From Chloroflexia bacterium (GTDB lineage: Bacteria; Chloroflexota; Chloroflexia; Thermobaculales; Thermobaculaceae), in the NCBI GenBank assembly GCA_013695265.1, contig JACDAU010000314.1, positions 1-17,294 of the forward strand: a stretch of 17,294 nt of DNA, read 5' to 3'. How positions within the stretch are numbered: position 1 is the first letter of the stretch; each line of letters opens with the position of its first letter. The notes beneath the pieces were generated by a model. The model was given only the letters and a program-made list of their open reading frames with translations, did not search any database and had not been told where the DNA came from. Shown here one piece after another: positions 6,993 through 15,158 of this stretch. The translations under genes were made by a program, and so were the position numbers.

Positions 6993-7021
6993 ATTATAAA
7001 GAACATCAATAGACAGCGCAA
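6993..7021 (-). promoter_or_regulatory. Sigma-70 promoter for the NtrC-family regulator
   Basis: On the minus strand TTGCGC (7021-7016) is separated by 17 bp from a perfect TATAAT (6998-6993). The predicted start near 6986 leaves a leader of about 48 nt with GGAGGA before the TTG start. The -35 matches only TTG of the consensus. Confidence 0.6.
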
Positions 7022-7111
7022 CAGCATCGCCACCTGTCATCTTTTGCAGCCGCGAAGATAACGAGCCCCTTTGTGCGAACGCCGAGCTACGCGCAAGGTA
7101 TCGGTGTGCGG

Positions 7112-7117
7112 TATAAT
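7112..7117 (+). promoter_or_regulatory. -10 box of the apt-ahcY cluster promoter
   Basis: A perfect TATAAT stands 48 bp ahead of the GTG start of apt and only 10 bp ahead of an in-frame ATG at 7127. No good -35 hexamer is seen at 16-18 bp spacing. It is divergent from the regulator promoter, with about 113 bp between the two TATAAT boxes, so this region probably controls both transcription units. Confidence 0.55.
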
Positions 7118-7159
7118 GCCGCGTTGATGGTAACCAAACGAATACAGGGAACAACCACC

Positions 7160-7672
7160 GTGGGCCTGGCCGAAAAGATCCGGGATATTCCCGACTTTCC
7201 GAAACCGGGTGTCGTTTTCAAGGATATTACGACGCTGCTGAAGGAGCCAGAAGCCTTCAAGCTCGCGATTGATGACCTTGCACGGCGATTCCAGGCGGAC
7301 CAGATAGATAAGGTCGTAGCGGCAGAGAGCCGTGGATTCATCCTCGGTGCGCCGCTCGCCTACCTGCTCGGAGCCGGCTTCGTACCGGCACGAAAGCTCG
7401 GCAAGCTGCCGGGTGAGACGGTGCACGCGCAGTACACGCTGGAGTACGGCACCAACGATGTGGAGATGCACATTGACGCCATCACGGCAGGTGACCGGGT
7501 GCTCGTGGTCGATGACTTACTGGCTACCGGGGGAACTGTCGGGGCCACGATCGAGCTGGTCGAACAGTTGGACGGCAATGTTATCGCGCTAGCGTTTTTG
7601 GTCGAGCTTGAGTTCCTGCGTGGCCGCGACAAACTGCCTGATCACCGGATCGAGGCCGTGATAACGTATTAG
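7160..7672 (+). CDS. apt: Adenine phosphoribosyltransferase
   Basis: This cytoplasmic salvage enzyme makes AMP from adenine and PRPP. From the GTG at 7160 it is 170 residues, the standard family length, opening with IRDIPDFPKPG (7-17) and FKDITTLL (20-27), the APT signature. ESRGF (56-60) and FVPARKLGKLP (74-84) form the base and pyrophosphate loops. VLVVDDLLATGGT (114-126) is the PRPP-binding motif. AGGGA stands 9 bases before the GTG. An in-frame ATG at 7127 (181 residues), just 10 bp past a TATAAT, would work as a near-leaderless start; the frame also reaches 7073. It is the first gene of the plus-strand cluster, and ahcY follows after 39 bases. It can recycle adenine generated by nucleoside breakdown. 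Confidence 0.95.
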   Translation: MGLAEKIRDIPDFPKPGVVFKDITTLLKEPEAFKLAIDDLARRFQADQIDKVVAAESRGFILGAPLAYLLGAGFVPARKLGKLPGETVHAQYTLEYGTNDVEMHIDAITAGDRVLVVDDLLATGGTVGATIELVEQLDGNVIALAFLVELEFLRGRDKLPDHRIEAVITY

Positions 7673-7711
7673 TGTTGCGGATCACCCGTATACCCGAACT
7701 AGGAGTGTGAG

Positions 7712-8980
7712 TTGACGACCACCGAAAACCGATACGACGTAAAGGACCTGACGCAGGCAGCCGCAGGGCATGATCGAATTGCCTGGGCGGAGCGCGACAT
7801 GCCCGTCCTCCGCCAGATCACCGAACGGCTTGCGAGGGAGCAACCGCTGCAAGGCATCCGCATCGCCGGATGCCTGCACGTCACAACTGAGACCGCAAAC
7901 CTGTTGCTCGCATTGCAGGCGGGCGGCGCGGAGGTCGCCTGTGCGGCTAGCAACCCGCTCTCCACGCAGGACGACGTGGCGGCAGCACTCGTCGAGCGCG
8001 GTGTTGCGACGTACGCTGTCAAGGGGGAGGACGACGCACGCTACTACAGCCATATCGAATCCGTGCTCGCCACCCGGCCGCACATCACGATGGACGATGG
8101 CGCGGACTTGGTTTCAATGCTGCACCTCAAAAGCCCGGAGCTGCTGGAAAGCGTGCTCGGTGGCACGGAGGAGACAACCACGGGCGTGAATCGCCTGCGC
8201 GTCATGGCCGCTGAGGGCGAGCTCAAGTACCCGATCGTTGCCGTGAACGAGGCGTATACCAAGCACATGTTTGACAACCGATACGGCACGGGCCAGAGCA
8301 CGCTCGATGGCATCCTGCGGGCGACGAACCGTCTGCTCGCTGGCCGCGTGTTCGTGGTCGCTGGCTACGGCTGGTGCGGCAAGGGCATCGCCCTACGGGC
8401 GCGGGGCATGGGATGCCAGGTTGTCGTCACCGAGGTCGAGCCGACGCGCGCGCTGGAGGCGGTGATGGATGGTTTCCGAGTGATGCCGATGGCTCAGGCC
8501 GCACCCGAGGCGGACATCGTCGTAACCGTCACCGGTGGCCTGCATGCACTTGGTGAGGAAGCACTGTCGAAGCTCAAGGACGGTGCGATGCTCGCGAACA
8601 GCGGGCACTTCAACGACGAGATCGACATCCCCATGCTGGAACGCCTGAGCAAGTCGAAGCGCACCCTGCGGACCTTCGTAGATGAGTACGAAATGGAGGA
8701 CGGCCGCACGCTCTTCTTGATCGCCGACGGACGCCTGGTTAACCTCGGCGCAGCCGAGGGCCACCCGGCGAGTGTGATGGACATGAGCTTCGCGAACCAG
8801 GCACTCTGTGTCGAGTGGGTACTGGCGAACCGACAGGATCTTCAGGGGCAGGTGTACGACGTGCCCAAGGATATCGACCAGCAGGTCGCGAAACTCAAGC
8901 TCGCGAGCCTCGGAGTGCGCATCGACGAGCTCACCACCGCGCAGAACGCGTATGCTGGTGACTGGCGCTCCGGAACATAG
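7712..8980 (+). CDS. ahcY: S-adenosylhomocysteine hydrolase
   Basis: It reversibly splits S-adenosylhomocysteine into adenosine and homocysteine using tightly bound NAD, relieving product inhibition of methyltransferases. The 422-residue length and the ending QNAYAGDWRSGT are those of the short thermophile/archaeal type, without the extra insertion and the C-terminal KPxxYRY of the long type. Catalytic regions are CLHVTTET (His56), MDDGAD (127-132), GTEETTTGV (Glu154), VNEAYTKHMFDNRYGT (Lys184, Asp188, Asn189) and NSGHF (His299). The NAD-binding loop is GYGWCGKG (218-225), again the archaeal form. The start is TTG at 7712 with AGGAG 6 bases upstream. It lies between apt and the phosphoglucomutase in one cluster. 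Confidence 0.96.
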   Translation: MTTTENRYDVKDLTQAAAGHDRIAWAERDMPVLRQITERLAREQPLQGIRIAGCLHVTTETANLLLALQAGGAEVACAASNPLSTQDDVAAALVERGVATYAVKGEDDARYYSHIESVLATRPHITMDDGADLVSMLHLKSPELLESVLGGTEETTTGVNRLRVMAAEGELKYPIVAVNEAYTKHMFDNRYGTGQSTLDGILRATNRLLAGRVFVVAGYGWCGKGIALRARGMGCQVVVTEVEPTRALEAVMDGFRVMPMAQAAPEADIVVTVTGGLHALGEEALSKLKDGAMLANSGHFNDEIDIPMLERLSKSKRTLRTFVDEYEMEDGRTLFLIADGRLVNLGAAEGHPASVMDMSFANQALCVEWVLANRQDLQGQVYDVPKDIDQQVAKLKLASLGVRIDELTTAQNAYAGDWRSGT

Positions 8981-9004
8981 GACGCCTTCCGAGGAGTACT
9001 ACAT

Positions 9005-10432
9005 ATGACTGGTAGCAGTATCAGGTTCGGAACGGATGGATGGCGGGCGGTTATCGCGGAGGATTACACCTTCGACAACGTTCGTCGCGTCTCCCAGGCG
9101 GTGGCGCTGTACCTCCAGAAGAACGGAACCGGCGGCGGACCTCTGATTGTCGGATTTGACACTCGCTTTGGCAGCGAAGCATTCGCCCAGGCGTGTGCCA
9201 GTGTGTTGGCAGCGAATGGCGTGAAGGTTGTCCTGACAAGTGATACCGCGCCCACGCCTGCGGTTTCCCTCGCGGTGATTGAGCAGAAACTGGTAGGGGG
9301 GATCGTCATTACGGCAAGCCACAATCCCGGTAATTGGAATGGCTTCAAGTACAAGCCCGACTACGGCGGGTCCGCTTCACCGGAGGTCATCACCGCGATC
9401 GAGGCGGAACTTGCCGCCATACCGGACGCTGGCGTCCATACAATGCCGTTCGACAACGCCGTTCAGCAGGGCCTGATCGAGACTCTGGACGTCGGACCGG
9501 CGTATCGCCAGAAGCTGGCGAGCATGGTCGACCTGCCGTCGCTCACGTCACGGCATGGCACGGTGGTGTATGATGCAATGTTCGGTGCAGGGGCCGGACA
9601 CCTGTCGGCGCTGCTTGCAGGCGGCGCGCTGCAGGTCGTCGGAATCAACCAGGAGCGCAACCCCCTGTTCCCCGGCATCCATGCGCCGGAGCCGATTACG
9701 CCAAACTTGGCGAGTCTGCGCGCAGCCGTGCCAAAGTCGGGTGCGTTGCTTGGTATCGCCACGGACGGCGACGCCGACCGAGTGGGCATCGTTGACGAGA
9801 ATGGGCGGTTCGTTAATCAGTTGCAGGTCTATGCCCTGCTCGCGCTGTATCTGCTTGAGGTGCGTGGCATCCGAGGCCCGCTCGTCAAGACGCTCTCGCA
9901 GAGCTATATGGTGGACAAGCTGGGTGAACTGTATGGCGTGCCCGTACACGAGACAGCGGTCGGCTTTAAGTACGTCGGGCCGAAAATGACGGAGACGGAT
10001 GCTATTCTCGGTGGAGAGGAAAGCGGGGGGTTCGGCTTCAAGGGGCACATCCCCGAACGGGACGGCACGCTAGCGGGGCTATATGTGCTGGATCTCGCGG
10101 CGCAGTTCGGGCGGCCGTTGAGCAAGGTGATCGAGTATCTACAGGAAAAAGTGGGCACGTATTACTACAACCGGCTCGATCTCACGTTCGACGGGGGACT
10201 GCGCTCCGAGATTGAGCAGCGGCTACGGGCCAATCCGCCCGATTCGTTGCTGGGCAAGAAGCTCGCGCGCTTTCAGACCGATGACGGCTATAAGTACGTC
10301 CTGGAGGACGGAACGTGGCTGTTACTTCGCTTCTCTGGCACGGAGCCGGTGATGCGCGTGTATACGGAAACCGACGCCGAGGAAAACGTGCAACCGATGC
10401 TCTCCCTGGGTCGCGAACTGGCTGGCGTGTAG
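9005..10432 (+). CDS. Phosphoglucomutase/phosphomannomutase family protein
   Basis: This 475-residue alpha-D-phosphohexomutase moves phosphate between C1 and C6 of a hexose phosphate. The four domains show their hallmarks in order: FGTDGWR (8-14), the phosphoserine loop TASHNP (103-108, Ser105), the metal loop TDGDADRVG (253-261), the sugar-binding loop GGEESGG (336-342), and the phosphate-binding RFSGTEP (442-448). GEESGG resembles glucose-preferring members rather than GlmM (GEQSGH), so glucose 1-phosphate/6-phosphate interconversion is most likely, though mannose cannot be excluded. AGGAG precedes the ATG. It begins 24 bases after ahcY and ends 8 bases before the UDG start. Confidence 0.93.
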   Translation: MTGSSIRFGTDGWRAVIAEDYTFDNVRRVSQAVALYLQKNGTGGGPLIVGFDTRFGSEAFAQACASVLAANGVKVVLTSDTAPTPAVSLAVIEQKLVGGIVITASHNPGNWNGFKYKPDYGGSASPEVITAIEAELAAIPDAGVHTMPFDNAVQQGLIETLDVGPAYRQKLASMVDLPSLTSRHGTVVYDAMFGAGAGHLSALLAGGALQVVGINQERNPLFPGIHAPEPITPNLASLRAAVPKSGALLGIATDGDADRVGIVDENGRFVNQLQVYALLALYLLEVRGIRGPLVKTLSQSYMVDKLGELYGVPVHETAVGFKYVGPKMTETDAILGGEESGGFGFKGHIPERDGTLAGLYVLDLAAQFGRPLSKVIEYLQEKVGTYYYNRLDLTFDGGLRSEIEQRLRANPPDSLLGKKLARFQTDDGYKYVLEDGTWLLLRFSGTEPVMRVYTETDAEENVQPMLSLGRELAGV

Positions 10433-10440
10433 ACGTGCCG

Positions 10441-11148
10441 ATGGCGGATCCCAGCAGCGTCAGCAACATCCCGCACCGGAAGGATTCGCTGGCCCTGATT
10501 GCCCGGGAAGTGCGCACCTGCCAGCTTTGTCCATTGAGTAAAACTCGCACGCACGCCGTACCGGGTGAGGGGGATCCCGACGCGCCACTGATGCTGATCG
10601 GTGAGGGGCCGGGATACAATGAGGACAAGCTCGGAAGGCCGTTCGTGGGCGCAGCGGGCAAGTTCCTGGAAGAGTTGCTCGCGACGGCGGAACTGAAACG
10701 AGAGGACGTCTTCATCACCAACGTCGTGAAGTGCCGCCCTCCCCAGAATCGCGACCCGATGCCAGAGGAGATCCGGGCGTGCAGCGGCTATCTCGCGCGG
10801 CAGATCCGGCTCATCGAACCATCGGTGGTCGCGACACTGGGCCGTCACTCGATGGCCTCGTACTTCCCAGCGGAGCGCATCTCACGCATCCACGGGCAGC
10901 CCCGCAACGTCGACGGCCTGACGGTAGTCCCGCTGTTCCATCCCGCTGCAGCGCTGCACCAGCCGGCGCTCAAGACGGCGGAGCTTGAGGACTTCGCCCG
11001 CCTGCCGGAGATCCTGCGTCAGTCGGCATCGAAGGCACTGCCGGCGGCCTCGGAACCGGAGCAGGCTGTCACGCAATCACAGCACAAGGCGCCCACGCAC
11101 AACGAGGGTGCGCAATCATCACACGAACAGTTAAGGCTATTTGAGTAG
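10441..11148 (+). CDS. udg: Family 4 (iron-sulfur) uracil-DNA glycosylase
   Basis: It removes uracil from DNA, starting base-excision repair of deaminated cytosine. The domain (about 15-195) has CQLC (Cys27, Cys30), Cys98 in NVVKCRPPQNR and Cys114 in ACSGYL as [4Fe-4S] ligands. Active-site motif GEGPGYNEDKLGRPFVG (54-70) and the HPAA loop (167-170) are typical of thermostable family 4 enzymes. A polar, probably disordered tail of about 35 residues follows and ends in QLRLFE, which resembles a bacterial sliding-clamp-binding peptide. The ATG at 10441 is used; a GTG two codons earlier is equally possible. No clear ribosome binding site is visible, so coupling to the gene ending 8 bases upstream is likely. 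The frame's further upstream extension lies inside the phosphoglucomutase. Confidence 0.93.
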   Translation: MADPSSVSNIPHRKDSLALIAREVRTCQLCPLSKTRTHAVPGEGDPDAPLMLIGEGPGYNEDKLGRPFVGAAGKFLEELLATAELKREDVFITNVVKCRPPQNRDPMPEEIRACSGYLARQIRLIEPSVVATLGRHSMASYFPAERISRIHGQPRNVDGLTVVPLFHPAAALHQPALKTAELEDFARLPEILRQSASKALPAASEPEQAVTQSQHKAPTHNEGAQSSHEQLRLFE

Positions 11149-11177
11149 GCAAAGACGCCTGCTCCGAGGAAGACATT

Positions 11178-12836
11178 GTGAGAAACGATAACGTCAAGAT
11201 TATTCCACTCGGTGGCGTGGGCGAGGTCGGCAAGAACATGATAGCCGTTGAGTACGGCAACGAGATAATCATTGCCGACTGCGGCCTCGCGTTCCCGGAA
11301 GATGACATGCTGGGTGTCGACCTGCTGATCCCCGACATCAGCTACCTCCGCCGGACGAAGAAGAAGATCGTCGGGTATGTCATTTCCCACGGGCACGAGG
11401 ACCACATCGGGGGATTGGCCTATATACTTCCAGAAATCAACGTTCCGATATGGGCAACGCCGCTCACGAGAGGTCTGATTGAAGGCAAGCTGCGCGAGGC
11501 GAAGCTACTCGACAAGACGAAGATGCACACCTTTGAAGACGGCGACACCGTCCAGGTGGGCGGCTTTACCGTTGAAACGTTCCTCGTAAGCCACAGCATT
11601 CCGGACGCGGTCGGCCTGGCCATAACGTGTGGCGCCGGCACAGTGGTGTACACCGGCGATTTCAAGTTCGACCAAACACCGGTGGATGGTCGGGTCTCCA
11701 ACTTCGCGAAGATGGCGGAGATCGGCGGCAAGGGCGTCTTGGTCTTACTATCAGACTGCGTGCACGTGGAAACACCGGGGCACACACCAAGCGAACAGGT
11801 GGTGACGGAGACCTTCCGGCGCATTTTCGGGCGGGCGGAGGGGAGGATCATCATCGCGACCTTCGCCTCTCTCATCGCGCGCATTCAACAGTCGATCGAT
11901 GTCGCTGAGGAGTACGGTCGCAAGGTCGCGGTTGTCGGACGGTCGCTGGAACGCAACGTCGCGATCGCGACTGAGCTAGGCTACTTGCGTTCCCGGCCGG
12001 GTACGCTCGTCAGCCTTCAGGAGCTGGGCCGGGGAGACGCCGAGAAAGCGGTACTTATCGTCACCGGCAGCCAGGGCGAGCCAACAAGCGTGCTGAATCG
12101 CATTGCCAACAAGGACCACCGAAGTGTTAAGCTACAGGAAGGCGATACGGTCATCGTCTCCGCTACGCCGATTCCCGGCAACGAGACGGCCGTTTCGAGG
12201 ATCATCAACAACCTTTTTGTGCAGGGCGCGGAGGTGATTTATAGCGCGATTGATCGCGTGCACGTCTCGGGCCACGCCAGCTCTGACGAGCTTCGGCTGA
12301 TGCTCAACATCATGAAGCCGAAGTACGCGGTTCCCATTCACGGCGAGCGACGGCATCTGGTTATGTACAAAAAGTTGGCGGTGAGCGTGGGCATCCCGCC
12401 TGAGAACGTCGTCCTTCCCGAGAACGGCGCGGTGATGCAGTTTGGACCGGAGCGCGGCAGTATCGTGGAACGCACGCCGAGCAACCTCGTGTTCGTGGAC
12501 GGAGTCTCGGTTGGCGACGTGGATCACGTGGTGCTGCGTGACCGGCAGTTGTTATCGCAGGATGGCATGTTGCTTGTCGTTCTCAGCATCGACCGGCAGA
12601 CGGGACATCTCGTCGCCGGGCCGGATTTCATCTCGCGCGGCTTCCTGTATGAGGGTGAAGAGTATCGGGTAACTGAAGAGGCACGCGAGCTGGTACGACG
12701 CACGTTCCAGCACGACGGCAATATTCCGTCTGAATGGAGCTGGGCACACAGGAAGATCAAGAACTCGCTCGGACAACTGGTGTACCAACGCACCGGGCGG
12801 AGGCCGATGATACTGCCGGTAGTGATGGAGGTTTAG
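11178..12836 (+). CDS. rnj: Ribonuclease J
   Basis: This cytoplasmic metallo-beta-lactamase/beta-CASP nuclease acts as endonuclease and 5'-3' exonuclease in mRNA decay and rRNA maturation. It has 552 residues, the usual length. Metal ligands are intact: HGHEDH (71-76), His139 in VSHSIPD, Asp161 in YTGDFKFD, and His388 in PIHGERRH. HVSGHAS (362-368) and TGSQGEP (297-303) are beta-CASP/RNase J signatures, and the C-terminal oligomerisation domain is present. Two normally conserved stretches differ: SDCVH (192-196) for the usual SDSTN, and FASLIAR (229-235) for FASNxHR. The GTG start has GAGGA 7 bases upstream. It lies 29 bases after udg. Confidence 0.95.
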   Translation: MRNDNVKIIPLGGVGEVGKNMIAVEYGNEIIIADCGLAFPEDDMLGVDLLIPDISYLRRTKKKIVGYVISHGHEDHIGGLAYILPEINVPIWATPLTRGLIEGKLREAKLLDKTKMHTFEDGDTVQVGGFTVETFLVSHSIPDAVGLAITCGAGTVVYTGDFKFDQTPVDGRVSNFAKMAEIGGKGVLVLLSDCVHVETPGHTPSEQVVTETFRRIFGRAEGRIIIATFASLIARIQQSIDVAEEYGRKVAVVGRSLERNVAIATELGYLRSRPGTLVSLQELGRGDAEKAVLIVTGSQGEPTSVLNRIANKDHRSVKLQEGDTVIVSATPIPGNETAVSRIINNLFVQGAEVIYSAIDRVHVSGHASSDELRLMLNIMKPKYAVPIHGERRHLVMYKKLAVSVGIPPENVVLPENGAVMQFGPERGSIVERTPSNLVFVDGVSVGDVDHVVLRDRQLLSQDGMLLVVLSIDRQTGHLVAGPDFISRGFLYEGEEYRVTEEARELVRRTFQHDGNIPSEWSWAHRKIKNSLGQLVYQRTGRRPMILPVVMEV

Positions 12837-12878
12837 CCCCTCAGGCTGCCTTCCTCGGGCGGTCGATGGAGGTGCGGA

Positions 12879-15092
12879 GTGACAGGAACGGGGCGACAGA
12901 CGCCAACCAGAGAGCGAACCCAGTCGAAACGACCGGCGACGAAGCAGACGCCACCGAAGCGGTCGAAAGCCGAGCGGCCTGCACCGCTGGCACGAAGGGT
13001 AAAAAAGTCGGTAACTGCATCGCGATCTACTGCGGTGGTGCAGAGGCCGGCGACGGCGCACCCACACCGGGCGAGTCGCATCACGGGCATGCTCCTGTTG
13101 CTCGGCTCCCTGTACCTCGCGTTCACGGGCATCGACCCGACACTTGGCCCGAGTGGCCCACTCGACACGCTGAAAACCGTGGCTGGCGGGGCGGCAGTTC
13201 CGGCGGTTCTGGTGCTGCTTGTTATTGCGCTGCTTCTGCTGCTCCGGCCAACCCGGTCCACCGGCGGCAGAGTCCTGCGACTGGGATTCGGGGCGGTGCT
13301 CGTCGTCGGGTCCACCGCTGGGCTGCTAGCCGCATTCAGCGCGGGCGGTGTTGCTGGCAGGGTGCTGTGGGTGGCGTTGGCGGGCGCGATAGGGCTCGGG
13401 GCTTTGCCCATACTGATTGGGGCAATCGTAGTGGGATTTCTCCTTCTCGGCATTCCGCCGCGCACGTTGCTCCGCGGAGCCCGGCGGGCCGCCCGGGCCC
13501 TCGCCGCAGCCGCATTCTGGTTGGTCGGCTCCTTGATCTGGCTGCGCAGAAAGACGACACCCCAGCCCCCCGTTGTAACTGGGCAGGCACCCGCGACGCT
13601 CAGGAAGCCCGCCAAGGTACGCCCGGCGTCGGTGCCGCTACCGACGGCGAAGCAAGAAGTCACACAGCCTATGCTCCCGGTGATCCAAACCCACGTGGAC
13701 GAGCCGCCGCAGACCCCACAACGGCCCGAGGACTGGGCTCTACCGCCGATCACGATGCTCCAACTTTCCAAACAGGTAGAGGTAAGCGAGGTGGATGCTC
13801 GCCAGCGGGCGAAGGTCATCGAGGATACCCTCAAGAGTTTTGGTGTCGATGCGCATGTACGCGAGATCAACCCCGGCCCCACCGTGACACAGTTTGCGCT
13901 GGAGCCCGGCGTGGGCACGAAGGTCGCGCGGATAACGTCACTGCAGAACGACCTCGCACTGGCCCTTGCGGCGCCTTCGATTCGTATCGAGGCGCCGGTG
14001 CCGGGACAGTCGCGCGTCGGCCTCGAAATCCCCAACGCGCAGGCCTCCTCAGTGCTACTTCGGGATGTTATGGACAGCGGTGCATTTCATAATACGAAGG
14101 GAAAGCTCAAGTTGGCGCTTGGGCGCGACGTGACAGGTCGGGCGGTCGTTGGCGACCTCGCCCGAATGCCGCATCTGCTCATCGCGGGAGCGACTGGCGC
14201 GGGTAAGAGCGTTTGCCTGAATTCCATCATCGCGGGACTGCTCTTTCAGCATACCCCCGACGAGCTGCGCTTCCTGATGGTGGACCCGAAGATGGTGGAA
14301 CTCAAGACCTTCGACGGCGTGCCGCATCTGGTTTGGCCGGTGGTTACAGAGATGGACAAGGTAGTGGGCGTCCTCAAGTACGCCGTGGGTGAGATGGAGC
14401 GGCGGTACAAGGAGTTCTCGGAGCTCGGCATCCGCAACCTCGACGGCTACAACCGGAAGCTCGAAGCGGAGGGGAAACCAAAACTCGCCCGGATGGTGGT
14501 GATCATCGACGAGCTAGCTGACCTGATGATGGCAGCCCCCGAGGAGGTTGAGGCGTCGATCTGCCGCCTGGCTCAGATGGCTCGCGCCGTCGGCATCCAC
14601 TTGATTCTTGCCACCCAGCGCCCGTCGGTGGATGTCGTGACCGGCCTTATCAAAGCGAACTTCCCCTCGCGCATCGCCTTCGCAGTAAGCTCGCAGATCG
14701 ACAGCCGCGTCATCCTCGACATGCCGGGAGCGGAGCGCCTGCTTGGCCGGGGCGACATGCTCTTCGTGGGGCCGGACTCGATCAAGCCGTCGCGGGTGCA
14801 GGGCACGTTCGTCGCGGATGAGGAGATTGACGCCGTTGTCAACCACTGGAAGACCATGCAGCCAGCAGCGTACGACCAGGAGGTCGGCCGCATGCTTGAT
14901 GCGGAGACCCGGAAGGCCGAGAACCCCGACGAGGACCCGCTGTTCAAACAGGCACTCGCGCTCGCGGAGACCCACGGTCGCCTCTCGACCAGTCTCCTGC
15001 AGCGTAAGTTGAGGATCGGTTATAACCGCGCTGCCCGCCTCATGGACGCCCTCAAGGCAAGTGGTGAGCTGGACACCGAACTCGGAGATTGA
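12879..15092 (+). CDS. ftsK: FtsK/SpoIIIE-family DNA translocase
   Basis: This septum-located ATPase pumps chromosomal DNA into daughter cells and helps resolve chromosome dimers. The 737-residue protein starts with about 65 basic, probably disordered residues. Four membrane helices follow (about 66-83, 103-122, 131-154 and 161-191), with a further hydrophobic patch near 207-221, then a short linker. The motor has Walker A GATGAGKS (437-444), Walker B VVIIDELADL (540-549) and the LATQRPSVDVVTG signature (577-589). The gamma winged helix (about 685-733) ends with LLQRKLRIGYNRAARLMD, the usual DNA-polarity-reading domain. The GTG at 12879 is preceded by GGAGG at 6-7 bases. It begins 42 bases after rnj and is probably the last gene of the cluster. 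Confidence 0.95.
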   Translation: MTGTGRQTPTRERTQSKRPATKQTPPKRSKAERPAPLARRVKKSVTASRSTAVVQRPATAHPHRASRITGMLLLLGSLYLAFTGIDPTLGPSGPLDTLKTVAGGAAVPAVLVLLVIALLLLLRPTRSTGGRVLRLGFGAVLVVGSTAGLLAAFSAGGVAGRVLWVALAGAIGLGALPILIGAIVVGFLLLGIPPRTLLRGARRAARALAAAAFWLVGSLIWLRRKTTPQPPVVTGQAPATLRKPAKVRPASVPLPTAKQEVTQPMLPVIQTHVDEPPQTPQRPEDWALPPITMLQLSKQVEVSEVDARQRAKVIEDTLKSFGVDAHVREINPGPTVTQFALEPGVGTKVARITSLQNDLALALAAPSIRIEAPVPGQSRVGLEIPNAQASSVLLRDVMDSGAFHNTKGKLKLALGRDVTGRAVVGDLARMPHLLIAGATGAGKSVCLNSIIAGLLFQHTPDELRFLMVDPKMVELKTFDGVPHLVWPVVTEMDKVVGVLKYAVGEMERRYKEFSELGIRNLDGYNRKLEAEGKPKLARMVVIIDELADLMMAAPEEVEASICRLAQMARAVGIHLILATQRPSVDVVTGLIKANFPSRIAFAVSSQIDSRVILDMPGAERLLGRGDMLFVGPDSIKPSRVQGTFVADEEIDAVVNHWKTMQPAAYDQEVGRMLDAETRKAENPDEDPLFKQALALAETHGRLSTSLLQRKLRIGYNRAARLMDALKASGELDTELGD

Positions 15093-15122
15093 TGTTTCCA
15101 TGCGTCAAGATGCCCGCAATGT

Positions 15123-15151
15123 TTGGATTAAGGCGAACAATGTATTAGAAT
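15123..15151 (+). promoter_or_regulatory. Promoter giving a leaderless histidine kinase mRNA
   Basis: TTGGAT (15123-15128), a 17-bp spacer and TAGAAT (15146-15151) make a good sigma-70 promoter. The seventh base after the -10 box is A15158, immediately before the ATG at 15159, so the transcript would have a leader of zero or one base. This agrees with the lack of any ribosome binding site before that ATG. Confidence 0.65.
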
Positions 15152-15158
15152 TGTTGTA

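Noticed and set aside
12833..14035. Minus-strand open frame of 400 codons opposite ftsK
   Set aside because: It is antisense to the FtsK membrane domain, low-complexity in Ser/Arg/Pro/Ala, and has no ribosome binding site or domain.
12734..14092. Plus-strand open frame of 452 codons spanning the rnj-ftsK junction
   Set aside because: It overlaps the ends of two well-supported genes in another frame and its Arg/Gly/Ala/Pro-rich composition is typical of a GC-rich shadow frame.
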